From positions 81,064 to 145,063 of the forward strand of contig FSSI02000006.1 of assembly GCA_900149785.2 (NCBI GenBank): a stretch of 64,000 nucleotides of DNA, written 5' to 3'. The notes beneath the pieces are model-generated. The model saw nothing but the letters and a program-made list of their open reading frames with translations. It was not told the DNA's origin and ran no database searches. This stretch comes from Sodalinema lacuna_A (GTDB lineage Bacteria; Cyanobacteriota; Cyanobacteriia; Cyanobacteriales; Geitlerinemataceae). Each line of letters begins with the position of its first letter. The first letter of the stretch is position 1. A program made the translations under genes and the position numbers. Shown here one piece after another: positions 34,592 to 43,516 of the stretch.

Positions 34592-37027
34592 CTAACTCCG
34601 TAGTTCTACCTTGAACTTCTTGACGATCGCATCGCGCACCTTCTGATGAGCGGTATCGACCTCCTTATCCTTGAGCGTGCGATCGCCGGCCCGATACACC
34701 AGACGAAACGCCAAACTACGCTGACCCTCAGGAACCGACTCACCACGATACTCATCAAACAGTTCCACAGACTCCAACAACTTACCCCCAGCCCGACTCA
34801 TGGCTTTTTCTAACTCCAAGACTTCGGCATCAATGGGAGCGAAAAAGGCTAAATCGCGATCGCTGGCCGGGAACGTCGAAAACGGGTTGAACTTAGGAAC
34901 CTGACTCGATGGGAGTGCTTCTAGGAGTAGACTTAACTCCAACTCGAACACATAGACCTCATCGGGGAGTTCACGATCTTGACGCAACTGGGGATGAAGC
35001 TGGCCAAAGCGTCCCAATTGACGACCCCGCAACCAAATCGAGGCGGTGCGTCCAGGATGCAATCGTTCATCTCCTGCATCGGCTTGATAGTAAACCGTTA
35101 AGCCTAGGCGATCGAACACTCCTTGTAACACCCCCTTGGCTTCAAACCAAGACATCGGTTGTTGCTTCCCAGACCGTAACCAACGTCCCTGAGTGCGATC
35201 GCCCCCAAGAATCCCCGCCACCAGGTTTTTCTCCTGGTACGTCTGTTCCTCTTTCCAGAAAACTCGCCCAATCTCAAACCCATTGAGCGCCCCATTTCCC
35301 TGTTTCAAGTTGTACTCAAACGCATCAATCATCCCTGGGAGAAGTTCCGTTCGTAGGGCGGAATACTCAGCAAAGAGGGGATTTCCTAGACAAATTTGTT
35401 GCTCTTGTGTGGGTTTCACCAGAGAATAGTGGATCAACTCGGTCAAACCTGCCCCCCGTAGGGCTTCCCGTAATTGTCCGGTTAGGGCAAATTCTGGGGA
35501 AAGTTGGCCCAGAGTTCCCTGTTTGGGCAGCGTTTCGCAGAAGTTATCGTAGCCATAGAGACGGGCGATTTCTTCAATTAAATCGATTTCCCGTTCAATA
35601 TCCCGGCGACGGTAGGGAGGAACCTGCACCGTCCAAACTCCTGTTTCCTCCGTGGGAGCGACGCCAAAGTTGAGGCGTTCCAGGATTTGCTTCATATCCG
35701 CTTCCGGGAGATCACCCACCTCATCCCCGAGATGCACCGGACCGAGAACCTGACGCACCCGGGCCACTCGTAGCGTGAGCGTTTGAGACAAATCGGGGCG
35801 AGAATCGGCCTTGGCTTGGGCCACCGGGGTTCCGCCCGCTAATTCGCTGATCAGGGCGATCGCCCGTTGACAGGCGGTTTCTAACTCCGCGAAGTTTACC
35901 CCCCGTTCATAACGCGAGGAGGACTCGCTACGGAGATTCTGAGCGCGAGAGGAACGACGCACGGCGACAGGGTCAAAGAGGGCGGCCTCTAAGACCAGAT
36001 TGGTGGTTCCTGCATGGACTTCGCTGTCTGCCCCTCCCATGACTCCGGCGAGGGCCACGGGGCGGTCATTGGCGGTAATCAGCAGATTGGTCTCCTCCAG
36101 GGTTCGTTCCTGGCCATCGAGGGTGGTCAGGGTTTCCTCATCTTTGGTGTAACGAACCCCGATTGTTAGGGAATCTTGACCGGTGAGCTGTTGCAGGCGA
36201 TCGCGATCGAAGGCGTGCAACGGCTGTCCCCATTCCAACATCACATAGTTGGTAATATCCACCACATTATTAATGGGGCGCACGCCAGCCGCTTGTAGTC
36301 GTTGTTGCAGCCAGTCCGGCGAGGGGGCGATCGTGACTCCCTCAATCATCGTACCGATATAGGCCGGACACGCTTTGTTTTGAGCGACATCAACTGTCAG
36401 AGACTCCCTCGGCGCAATCTCAGCCACGTCCACCTGGGGTAACTTCAGGTTATCCCCCGTCAACGCCGCCACTTCCCGGGCCACACCGACCATACTCAGA
36501 GCATCGGCTCGGTTAGCCGTGGCCGTTAGGTCTAAAATTGAGTCATCGAGTCCCAGAAACGGTCGCGCATCGGCGCCAATCTTGCCCTGGAACTCCTCAT
36601 CATTGCCCTCGGCGAAGATATGAATGCCATCAATCTCGGAAGTTAACCCCACTTCCTCTAGGGAGCAAATCATGCCGTTAGAGGGGACGCCCCGCAGTTT
36701 GGTGGGTTTAATCTTGAGATCCACTTGAGGCAGCTTCGTGCCGATGGTAGCCACCGGAACGTAGATATTTGCCTGAGCATTCGGCGCTCCACAGACAATC
36801 TGTTGCGGTTCACCGCTGCCGATATCGACTTGACACACCCGCAGCTTATCGGCGTTAGGATGCGGCTCGATGCCCACAATGTGACCGATCACCACCCCAT
36901 CGGCCCAGGTGCTGCGCTCTTCAATCTCCTCCACTTCAAACCCCGCCATAGTGAGGCGATGGGCCAGGTCATCCGCAGTTAGATCAATGTTAATGAGGGT
37001 TCGCAACCAGTTGAGTGAGATACGCAC
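34592..37027 (-). CDS. pheT: Phenylalanine--tRNA ligase beta subunit
   Basis: 811 residues, the normal length. RISLNWLRTLINIDLTADDL opens the protein; the tRNA-binding OB domain (VVIGHIVGIEPHPNADKL) follows, then B3/B4 (TNYVMLEWGQPLHAFD), B5, the catalytic-like core and the C-terminal anticodon-binding fold (FSTFPASDRDLAFFAP). A GTG at 37027 is chosen because it gives the start usual for the family; the 32 upstream codons look unrelated and run toward the glnA terminator. The alpha subunit pheS is not in the window. Confidence 0.95.
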   Translation of the reverse strand: MRISLNWLRTLINIDLTADDLAHRLTMAGFEVEEIEERSTWADGVVIGHIVGIEPHPNADKLRVCQVDIGSGEPQQIVCGAPNAQANIYVPVATIGTKLPQVDLKIKPTKLRGVPSNGMICSLEEVGLTSEIDGIHIFAEGNDEEFQGKIGADARPFLGLDDSILDLTATANRADALSMVGVAREVAALTGDNLKLPQVDVAEIAPRESLTVDVAQNKACPAYIGTMIEGVTIAPSPDWLQQRLQAAGVRPINNVVDITNYVMLEWGQPLHAFDRDRLQQLTGQDSLTIGVRYTKDEETLTTLDGQERTLEETNLLITANDRPVALAGVMGGADSEVHAGTTNLVLEAALFDPVAVRRSSRAQNLRSESSSRYERGVNFAELETACQRAIALISELAGGTPVAQAKADSRPDLSQTLTLRVARVRQVLGPVHLGDEVGDLPEADMKQILERLNFGVAPTEETGVWTVQVPPYRRRDIEREIDLIEEIARLYGYDNFCETLPKQGTLGQLSPEFALTGQLREALRGAGLTELIHYSLVKPTQEQQICLGNPLFAEYSALRTELLPGMIDAFEYNLKQGNGALNGFEIGRVFWKEEQTYQEKNLVAGILGGDRTQGRWLRSGKQQPMSWFEAKGVLQGVFDRLGLTVYYQADAGDERLHPGRTASIWLRGRQLGRFGQLHPQLRQDRELPDEVYVFELELSLLLEALPSSQVPKFNPFSTFPASDRDLAFFAPIDAEVLELEKAMSRAGGKLLESVELFDEYRGESVPEGQRSLAFRLVYRAGDRTLKDKEVDTAHQKVRDAIVKKFKVELRS

Positions 37028-37110
37028 AGTTGATGCCTTGTTCGACGAAGTGTTTAGCTCGTCTATTCTACCTAAAATCCGCCTGCCAAATCTGAACCGC
37101 TGTCCCAGCA

Positions 37111-37145
37111 AAAAAAACCTCACTTACATTGAATTGAAGTGAGGG
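37111..37145 (-). terminator. Intrinsic terminator behind glnA
   Basis: On the minus strand the stem CCTCACTT/AAGTGAGG with an 11-base loop is followed by eight T. It lies 50 bp after the glnA stop and upstream of the pheT start, so it separates the two. Confidence 0.92.
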
Positions 37146-37194
37146 AATTCTATCTGGTGGTGATGAGAGTTACTGAACCATGACTAAGGCGAGC

Positions 37195-38616
37195 TTAGGC
37201 ATCGTAGTAGAGCATGTACTCGAAGGGATGGGGACGTAGGCGAATGGGGTTGACTTCGTTATCGAGCTTGTAGGTGATGTAGTTGTCGATAAAGTCTTCG
37301 GTGAATACGCCACCTTTGGTCAAGAACTCGCTGTCATGAGCCAATGCACTTAACGCACCTTCGAGAGAACCCGGAGTCGAGGGAATCTTGCTCAGTTCTT
37401 CAGGACTGAGTTCGTAGATATCCACATCTAGGGCTTCGCCGGGGTCGATTTTGTTCTGAATCCCATCGAGACCTGCCATCAGCATAGCGGCAAAGCCAAG
37501 ATAGGGGTTAGAACTCGCATCGGGGCAACGGAACTCAATCCGTTTGGCTTTGGGATTGGGACCGGTTAAAGGAATCCGAATCGAGGCAGATCGGTTTCCT
37601 TGAGAGTAGGCCAAGTTTACGGGTGCTTCAAACCCAGGAACCAGACGTTTGTAGGAGTTCAAGGAAGGGTTGGTGAAAGCCAAGACCGCTGGAGCGTGTT
37701 TCAGTAGACCGCCGATGAAGTATAAGGCTAAGTCACTGAGATCCGCGTAGTTATCACCGAAGAAGAGGGGTTGTCCGTCTTTCCAGATGGACATATGAGT
37801 GTGCATCCCGCTCCCGTTGTCATTGAAGACGGGTTTAGGCATGAAGGTGGCGGATTTGCCGTATTTGCGAGCCACGTTCTTGACGACGTATTTGTAGGTC
37901 ATGACGTTGTCCGCCGCACTGATCAGGTCCGTGAAGCGAATCCCCAGTTCACATTGACCGGCGGTTCCCACTTCATGGTGATGTTTCTCAATGGGAACTC
38001 CACAACGCCCCATGGTCAAGAGCATTTCTGTGCGGATGTCTTGTAGGGTATCCGACGGTCCGACGGGGAAGTAACCGCGCTTGTAGCCCGTTTTGAAGCC
38101 GAGGTTGCCCCCTTCTTCATGGCGTCCAGAGTTCCACATCCCCTCAGTGGAATCGACGTGGTAGTAGCCTTCATGTTCGTTCTGGGCGTAGCGAACATCG
38201 TCGAAGATAAAGAATTCTGGCTCGGGTCCGCAGAAGACGGTATCACCGATCCCAGTCGATTGCAGATACTGCAAGGCTCGATCCGCTAGGGAACGGGGAT
38301 CACGCTCATACCACTCGCCGGTACGGGGTTCTTTGATGGAACAGACCATGCTCAGCGTGGGGGTGTCCATGAAGGGATCCAACCAGGCCGTGCTCGGATC
38401 TGGCACCATAGACATATCGGAGGCGTTGATCGCTTTCCAGCCCCGAATACTCGAGCCATCAAAGGCAATCCCTTCATCAAAGGATTCTTCTTCAACGAGG
38501 CTGCGGTGGAACGTGCAGTGCTGCCAAATTCCGAACAGATCAACAAACTTCAGGTCAATCAGTTCGATGTTCTCACCCTGAATCATGTTCAGGACGTCTT
38601 GTGGCGTTTCAGGCAT
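37195..38616 (-). CDS. glnA: Glutamine synthetase, type I
   Basis: 473 residues, typical of GlnA (GSI). Conserved strings are FDGSSIRGWKAINASDM, the metal-binding CGPEPEFFIFDD, HHHEVGTAGQCE, NGSGMHTHMS, KRLVPGFEAPVNLAYSQGNR and the RIPLTGPNPKAKRIEFRCPD region. It condenses ammonium and glutamate with ATP and is the entry point of nitrogen assimilation. The promoter carries a clear NtcA site. No gene for GS-inactivating factors (gifA/gifB) is seen nearby. Confidence 0.97.
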   Translation of the reverse strand: MPETPQDVLNMIQGENIELIDLKFVDLFGIWQHCTFHRSLVEEESFDEGIAFDGSSIRGWKAINASDMSMVPDPSTAWLDPFMDTPTLSMVCSIKEPRTGEWYERDPRSLADRALQYLQSTGIGDTVFCGPEPEFFIFDDVRYAQNEHEGYYHVDSTEGMWNSGRHEEGGNLGFKTGYKRGYFPVGPSDTLQDIRTEMLLTMGRCGVPIEKHHHEVGTAGQCELGIRFTDLISAADNVMTYKYVVKNVARKYGKSATFMPKPVFNDNGSGMHTHMSIWKDGQPLFFGDNYADLSDLALYFIGGLLKHAPAVLAFTNPSLNSYKRLVPGFEAPVNLAYSQGNRSASIRIPLTGPNPKAKRIEFRCPDASSNPYLGFAAMLMAGLDGIQNKIDPGEALDVDIYELSPEELSKIPSTPGSLEGALSALAHDSEFLTKGGVFTEDFIDNYITYKLDNEVNPIRLRPHPFEYMLYYDA

Positions 38617-39006
38617 GGGTTACTTCTCCCTATAATCGCGAAAATCGTTGGAGTTTGCCAGTAGTTGCTTTTCCGGACGGTACGTGGAAGACGCACACAG
38701 GGGTGGGGCTAGGTGCTGACGAATACCTGATTCATCCTAGGGATTGCTGTGGCGATGATTTGTAATGGTTTATACATTTTTTCGCAAAAATCTCAGAAAG
38801 ATCCTAGAGACGGCCCGATTTCTAGGATGGAGACCGAGGATTTATGAAAGATTGTTGAGTTTTCTAAACATTGTGCGGTCAGGACGGAATAATACTATAG
38901 GAAGCCGGGTCTAGTGGCTCCCAGTGACCTCCCCCTTGACGTTCATGTTGGAAGGGTGAGGTAAGCTATAGTCCATCGGTCAATATTTATAACGAAGAGG
39001 CATTTC
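38617..39006. other. 390-bp divergent intergenic region, glnA and apcF
   Basis: The left half holds the NtcA promoter and leader of glnA. The right half (38800-39006) should contain the apcF promoter; a TATAGT at 38964-38969 and a GAAGAGG ribosome-binding site before the ATG are visible, but no convincing minus-35 box. No small ORF or RNA was recognised. Confidence 0.6.
38734..38775 (-). promoter_or_regulatory. NtcA-activated promoter of glnA
   Basis: On the minus strand GTATAAACCATTAC (38775-38762) fits the NtcA box GTA-N8-TAC. It is followed after 22 bp by TAGGAT (38739-38734), fitting the TAN3T minus-10 box. This is the class II arrangement known for NtcA-dependent promoters such as glnA. 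The leader would be about 110 nt. Confidence 0.88.
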
Positions 39007-39513
39007 ATGCAAGACGCAATTACAACGCTGATTAAAAACTACGATTCTACGGGCCGCTATCTTGATGGTGTGGCGATCGATCGCCTAAAGTCCTATTTTG
39101 AGACCGGTACGGCTCGGGTTCAAGCCGCAGCCCTGATTAACGGTCAAGCGGCGGCGGTGGTTAAAGAGGCGGGTTCAACTCTGTTTAATGACCAGCCTGA
39201 ACTGATTCGCCCCGGTGGGAGTGCCTACACGACTCGTCGCTATGCGGCTTGTTTGCGGGATATGGACTATTATCTTCGCTATGCCACCTATTCTTGGGTG
39301 GCCGGTGATACGGATGTTCTCGATGAACGGGTCTTGACGGGGTTGAGAGAAACCTATAATTCTCTCAATGTGGCGATCGGCCCCACGGTCATCGGTATTG
39401 GTATCTTGAAAGAGATTGTGAAGGCGAAAGTGGCCGACGCTGGTATTGAAACGAGCTTCATTGATGAGCCGTTTGATCACATGATTCGTGAGTTAGGGGA
39501 AAAGGATCTCTAA
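39007..39513 (+). CDS. apcF: Allophycocyanin beta-18 subunit
   Basis: 168 residues. MQDAITTLIKNYDSTGRYLD and the chromophore site YAACLRDMDYYLRY (Cys82, phycocyanobilin attachment) identify a phycobiliprotein beta chain; the start TLIKNY and the segment NSLNVAIGPTVIG favour ApcF over ApcB. ApcF is a minor subunit of the phycobilisome core that pairs with ApcE in terminal energy transfer to photosystem II. Position 72, normally the asparagine that is methylated in beta subunits (PGGNAY), is serine here. apcF commonly stands alone, as here. A terminator hairpin follows. Confidence 0.93.
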   Translation: MQDAITTLIKNYDSTGRYLDGVAIDRLKSYFETGTARVQAAALINGQAAAVVKEAGSTLFNDQPELIRPGGSAYTTRRYAACLRDMDYYLRYATYSWVAGDTDVLDERVLTGLRETYNSLNVAIGPTVIGIGILKEIVKAKVADAGIETSFIDEPFDHMIRELGEKDL

Positions 39514-39532
39514 CCCGCCTGGCGACATTCAC

Positions 39533-39561
39533 TAGGGGCGTGTCATCCTCGATACGCCCCT
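39533..39561 (+). terminator. Terminator-like hairpin behind apcF
   Basis: The stem AGGGGCGT/ACGCCCCT, extended by a T-A pair, closes an 11-13 base loop about 20 bp after the apcF stop. No strong T run follows, so termination is probable but not certain. Confidence 0.7.
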
Positions 39562-39696
39562 AATTCCATTCTCGCGATTTGTCTACAAAAGGGCTAGTTA
39601 TAGACAGAACAAAAAAGATGTTTATTTTAATTAAACCCCCTGTTTTGTGAAGGTTTAGCTGTTATTGAACGTCCAAATTAAACTGTCTATTTTTAA

Positions 39697-40959
39697 CTAA
39701 CCCATAATGCTCTGAAAGAAGTTAATGGTGTCCGTGAGACTGGCGATAAAGGTGTCAATCTCGGCATGGGTGTTGTAGAAGTAGAAACTGGCCCGGGCCG
39801 TTGAGGTTTGTTGCAGCAGTTTGTGCAACGGCTGGGTGCAGTGATGTCCCGTGCGAATCGCCACTCCAGACTCGTCGAGGAGGGTTGAGAGGTCGTTGGC
39901 ATGGACATCGGCTGAGGTGAAGGAGGCTAAGGCGGCCCGTCCGCTGCCGTCGGCTTGGGGTTTGGGTCCGTAGAGGGTTAGGCCCGGGACTGTGGCCAGT
40001 TTGTCGTAGAGATAGCGGCAGAGTTCATGTTCATAGTCGGCGATCGCCTCCATACCAATCTCCGTCAGATAATCGATCGCCGCCCCCAGGGCGATCGCCT
40101 CGCCAATCGCCGGGGTTCCCGCTTCAAACTTATGGGGAAGTTCAGCGCAGGTGAAGGAGTCGAGTTCGACATCTGCAATCATTTCCCCACCGCCGAGAAA
40201 TGGCGGCATCGACTCTAATAACGCCAATTTGCCATAGAGAAAGCCAATCCCTGTCGGCGCACACATTTTATGGCCTGAGGCCACCAGCCAGTCACAATCG
40301 ATATCTTGTACATCGATGGGCATATGAGGCACACTCTGACAGGCATCAATGAGAACCTTGGCCCCCTGCCGATGAGCCAGTTCAGTAATCTCTTTGACGG
40401 GGTTAATACAGCCGAGGGTATTGGAGACATGAACCACCGCCACCAGTTTCGTCTTCTCGGACAGGAGAGACTGATACTGCTCAAAATCGAACTCCTGAGT
40501 CTCCGTCAAGCCGACAAACTTCAACACCGCCCCCGTCTTTTGGGCCACCATTTGCCAAGGAATGAGGTTGCTGTGGTGTTCCATCACCGACAGGATAATC
40601 TCATCCCCCGCCTGGAGGTGATTCAATCCCCAAGAATAGGCCACCAGGTTAATCGCTTCACTGGCATTGCGGGTGAAGACGATTTCATTGCGAGATTGGG
40701 CGTTGATGAAGGGGACGATTTTATCCCGAGTTCCCTCATAGTTATCCGTAGCCCTGGCACTGAGGGCGTGAACACCACGATGGACATTGGAGTTATCCCG
40801 ACTGTAGTAGTGAGATAAGGCATCAATGACCGCTTTGGGCTTTTGAGAGGTAGCGGCGTTATCCAGATACACCAGAGGCTTACCATTGACCTCCTGATGC
40901 AGAATCGGGAAGTCGGCGCGGGTGCGATCGGCTAGGGTTCGGGCAGTGGCGAGGGTCAT
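39697..40959 (-). CDS. sufS: Cysteine desulfurase SufS
   Basis: 420 residues. The PLP lysine is in VASGHKMCAPTGIGF, the active-site cysteine in IRTGHHCTQPLHK, and VYLDNAATSQKP lies near the start. SufS draws sulfur from cysteine for Fe-S assembly by SufBCD. The ATG at 40959 (MTLATARTLADRTRADFP) is preferred to one 30 bp upstream because a degenerate repeat of GCAATAG units covers that stretch. It is the last gene of the ftrC-sufB-sufC-sufD-sufS run, 89 bp behind sufD. Confidence 0.95.
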   Translation of the reverse strand: MTLATARTLADRTRADFPILHQEVNGKPLVYLDNAATSQKPKAVIDALSHYYSRDNSNVHRGVHALSARATDNYEGTRDKIVPFINAQSRNEIVFTRNASEAINLVAYSWGLNHLQAGDEIILSVMEHHSNLIPWQMVAQKTGAVLKFVGLTETQEFDFEQYQSLLSEKTKLVAVVHVSNTLGCINPVKEITELAHRQGAKVLIDACQSVPHMPIDVQDIDCDWLVASGHKMCAPTGIGFLYGKLALLESMPPFLGGGEMIADVELDSFTCAELPHKFEAGTPAIGEAIALGAAIDYLTEIGMEAIADYEHELCRYLYDKLATVPGLTLYGPKPQADGSGRAALASFTSADVHANDLSTLLDESGVAIRTGHHCTQPLHKLLQQTSTARASFYFYNTHAEIDTFIASLTDTINFFQSIMG

Positions 40960-41048
40960 AGGGGGAAGAAGGCAATAGGCAATAGGCAATCGGCAACAGG
41001 CAAGCTAGCAATAGGGATAACCTACTCTTTGCCCATTACCTTTACTCA

Positions 41049-42386
41049 TTAATAGCTAATGGTGCGACAGGCGACACATTGGGCGATCGCCGTTTGCAGG
41101 GATTCAACGGGAATCTGTTGCAGAATCTCAGCGGCGAAAGCGTCTACCAGCAGGTTTTGGCTAGTGGTTTTGTCTAAACCGCGACTTTGTAGATAAAACA
41201 CCTCATCGGCTTCGAGTTGACTCACCGTTGCGCCGTGGCTGCATTTGACGTTATCGGCCACAATCTCTAACTGAGGCTTGGTGTTGACTCGCGCCTTGGG
41301 TGACAGCAACAGATTACGGTTGAGTTGGTTGGCGTTGGTGAGTTGGGCCTTTTTCATGACCACAATCCGGCCATCAAAGACCGCGTGACCTTTATCGCCA
41401 ACGATGCACTTATGAAGCTGGTTCACAGTGCTGTTGGGATGGTCGTAAATCACCGTACTGTGACTATCCGAGGTTTGCGCTTTACCAATCAAGGTTAACC
41501 CGTTGAGGGTTGTTTCCGTTCCCGGCCCGGTTTGATAGACATCCAGGTTATGGCGAGACAGTTGGGACCCCAAATTCAGGGTATGACAGGTGTAGCGGCT
41601 ATCTCGGGCTTGGGTGACGGCTGTTTTACCAATATGGAAGGCCGATCCGTTATCCCGTTGTAAGCGGACATGGGTGACGTCGGCGTTATCCTCAAGCCAA
41701 ATTTCACTGACGGCATTATTGAGATAGGCCACCGCTTGAGCGTCGGGACAGCCTTCAACGGTTGAGAGATGTTCTTCGACTAGAGTGAGGTGACTATTGG
41801 CCTCAGCCACCACCAAACAGCGAGGTTGCGTCAACATCGCTTGTTCACCGGGAACGGAGACGAACAACAGTTGTAGGGGGGTCTCCAGTACCGTTCCACG
41901 ACGGAGCCAGATCACGGCGACATCTTGGAAACTGGCATTGTTTAGGGCGGTGAAGACATCTTCCTGGCCCGGTTGTTTGGCGAGGTAGTTCTCTAGCTTG
42001 GCTTTTTGCTCGGGAGGAAGTTCCCCGAGGTTCCCAGCATAGAGTCCCTCGGGTAAGCCTTGGCGGTTCGAGAGGCGATCGCGGTAGACCCCATTCACGA
42101 AGACGAGGCGACTCTCGGGGGCTTCACGAAGTAGGTTGATTTCGATTTGCTGCAACTCTACCTCGGGGGAGGGTGCGGCGGTAAATTCAACCTGAGTCAG
42201 TTGGGATAAGTCGGTGAAGCGCCAGGCCTCATCGCGGGTGGTGGGGAGGGTCAGTTCGTCGAGGCGGGCCTGGTGGCGATCGCGAATTGGGTTAAGAATC
42301 GCCCCATCACTCACCACCGGCTGACGCAGCTTCACCAACTCAGCTAAGGAGGTGACGTTGTTTTTGGTGATTGTCTCTAAACTCAT
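41049..42386 (-). CDS. sufD: Fe-S cluster assembly scaffold subunit SufD
   Basis: 445 residues. The C-terminal half has the SufB/SufD beta-helix core with TETTLNGLTLIGKAQTSDSH, VFDGRIVVMKKAQLTNA and the signature KCSHGATVSQLEADEVFYLQ. The N-terminal half is variable, with WRFTDLSQL typical of SufD. With SufB and SufC it forms the scaffold complex; the histidine in SHGAT is functionally important in the family. The start lies 6 bp from the sufC stop, indicating tight coupling. Usual length. Confidence 0.95.
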   Translation of the reverse strand: MSLETITKNNVTSLAELVKLRQPVVSDGAILNPIRDRHQARLDELTLPTTRDEAWRFTDLSQLTQVEFTAAPSPEVELQQIEINLLREAPESRLVFVNGVYRDRLSNRQGLPEGLYAGNLGELPPEQKAKLENYLAKQPGQEDVFTALNNASFQDVAVIWLRRGTVLETPLQLLFVSVPGEQAMLTQPRCLVVAEANSHLTLVEEHLSTVEGCPDAQAVAYLNNAVSEIWLEDNADVTHVRLQRDNGSAFHIGKTAVTQARDSRYTCHTLNLGSQLSRHNLDVYQTGPGTETTLNGLTLIGKAQTSDSHSTVIYDHPNSTVNQLHKCIVGDKGHAVFDGRIVVMKKAQLTNANQLNRNLLLSPKARVNTKPQLEIVADNVKCSHGATVSQLEADEVFYLQSRGLDKTTSQNLLVDAFAAEILQQIPVESLQTAIAQCVACRTISY

Positions 42387-42392
42387 AATGCC

Positions 42393-43178
42393 TTATACCC
42401 CTACTGCTGCAAATTCGGCGATCGCCCAATCGTAACCCTGTTCTTCGAGTTTCAGGGCTAAATCCTTGCCGCCAGTGGTCAAAATCCGTCCATCATACAT
42501 AATATGGACAAAATCGGGAATAATGTAGTCGAGCAACCGTTGATAGTGGGTAATCATCAGGGTGCAATTATCCGGTTGCGCCAACTGATTCACACCACCA
42601 GCCACGGTTTTCAGGGCATCAATATCCAACCCAGAATCCGTCTCATCGAGAATTGCCAGAGTGGGTTCTAGCAACGCCATTTGCAAAATCTCATTGCGTT
42701 TTTTCTCCCCACCGGAGAAGCCTTCATTCACGCTGCGATTGAGAAATTCTGCCCGCATCTTCACGATATCGAGTTTCTCCTCGACCAAATCCTCAAAATC
42801 AAAGGTATCGATTTCTTCTAAATCTTTAGCTTTGCGATGGGAGTTGTACGCGACTCGCAGGAAGTCTAAGTTACTCACTCCAGGAATCTCAATGGGATAT
42901 TGGAACGCCAAAAATACCCCCGCTGTCGCCCGTTCATCCGCTTCGAGTTCTAGCAGATTTTGCCCCTTATACATCACTTCGCCGCTCGTGACTTCGTAAT
43001 CAGGATGCCCGGCGAGAATCTTAGAAAAGGTACTTTTTCCTGACCCATTGGGTCCCATAATGGCGTGGATTTCACCCGCCTTAATTTCCAAGTTCAGGTC
43101 TTTGAGAATTGGGGTTCCCTCAACAGTTGCATTGAGGTTTTTGACCGAAAGAATAACGTCGCTATTTTCAACAATCAT
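42393..43178 (-). CDS. sufC: Fe-S cluster assembly ATPase SufC
   Basis: 261 residues. ABC-type ATPase with Walker A GPNGSGKST, signature FSGGEKKR and Walker B LAILDETDSGLD. SufC drives the SufBCD scaffold with ATP. FAFQYPIEIPGVSN-like sequence (here FLAFQYPIEIPGVSN) is specific to SufC. It lies between sufB and sufD on the minus strand. The gap to sufB is unusually long for the operon (338 bp) and contains a palindrome, so sufCD might also have a separate promoter. Confidence 0.96.
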   Translation of the reverse strand: MIVENSDVILSVKNLNATVEGTPILKDLNLEIKAGEIHAIMGPNGSGKSTFSKILAGHPDYEVTSGEVMYKGQNLLELEADERATAGVFLAFQYPIEIPGVSNLDFLRVAYNSHRKAKDLEEIDTFDFEDLVEEKLDIVKMRAEFLNRSVNEGFSGGEKKRNEILQMALLEPTLAILDETDSGLDIDALKTVAGGVNQLAQPDNCTLMITHYQRLLDYIIPDFVHIMYDGRILTTGGKDLALKLEEQGYDWAIAEFAAVGV

Positions 43179-43516
43179 GGTGGTTTAATTCAAAATCGAG
43201 GAGGTCGTCCAAATTAGAAGGCTTAATTAAAATTATGTTAATCGTCTTTTGAAACGCTCTGATGCCTTCTTTTTCCTAAACAACGATGCTGTAGAGATGA
43301 TTTTTTCTTGGCCCTACCCTGGACTGATTCAGCATCATAATCGAGAACCAGGTTAGCAAAAAATGGCATTCAAAACGTGAGTTCTCAGGTCTTCAGGATT
43401 TATCGTCAGGATTTAAGGTAATACGCTAAGTTTCTAGAAAATTAGAACCCTTGCTGTAGGGGCGAACGGCCGTTCGCCCCTACCCAAATTCCTACATTGA
43501 AGACCCGAGTTCTTGA
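43179..43516. other. 338-bp gap between sufB and sufC
   Basis: No coding potential was seen. The stretch holds the perfect 28-bp palindrome described separately, directly behind sufB, and otherwise AT-rich DNA (for example TTAATTAAAATTATGTTAAT). It interrupts an otherwise compact operon and could contain a promoter for sufCDS. Confidence 0.6.
43456..43483. repeat. Perfect 28-bp palindrome, dispersed GTAGGGGCGAA family
   Basis: GTAGGGGCGAACGG is followed directly by its complement, ending CGCCCCTAC. It lies 34 bp after the sufB stop. This kind of palindrome is scattered through cyanobacterial intergenic DNA; it may act as a partial terminator between sufB and sufC. Confidence 0.88.

Noticed and set aside
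38617..38733. Glutamine (glnA) riboswitch in the glnA leader
   Set aside because: The conserved core sequences of that motif, as far as remembered, are not present on the minus strand.
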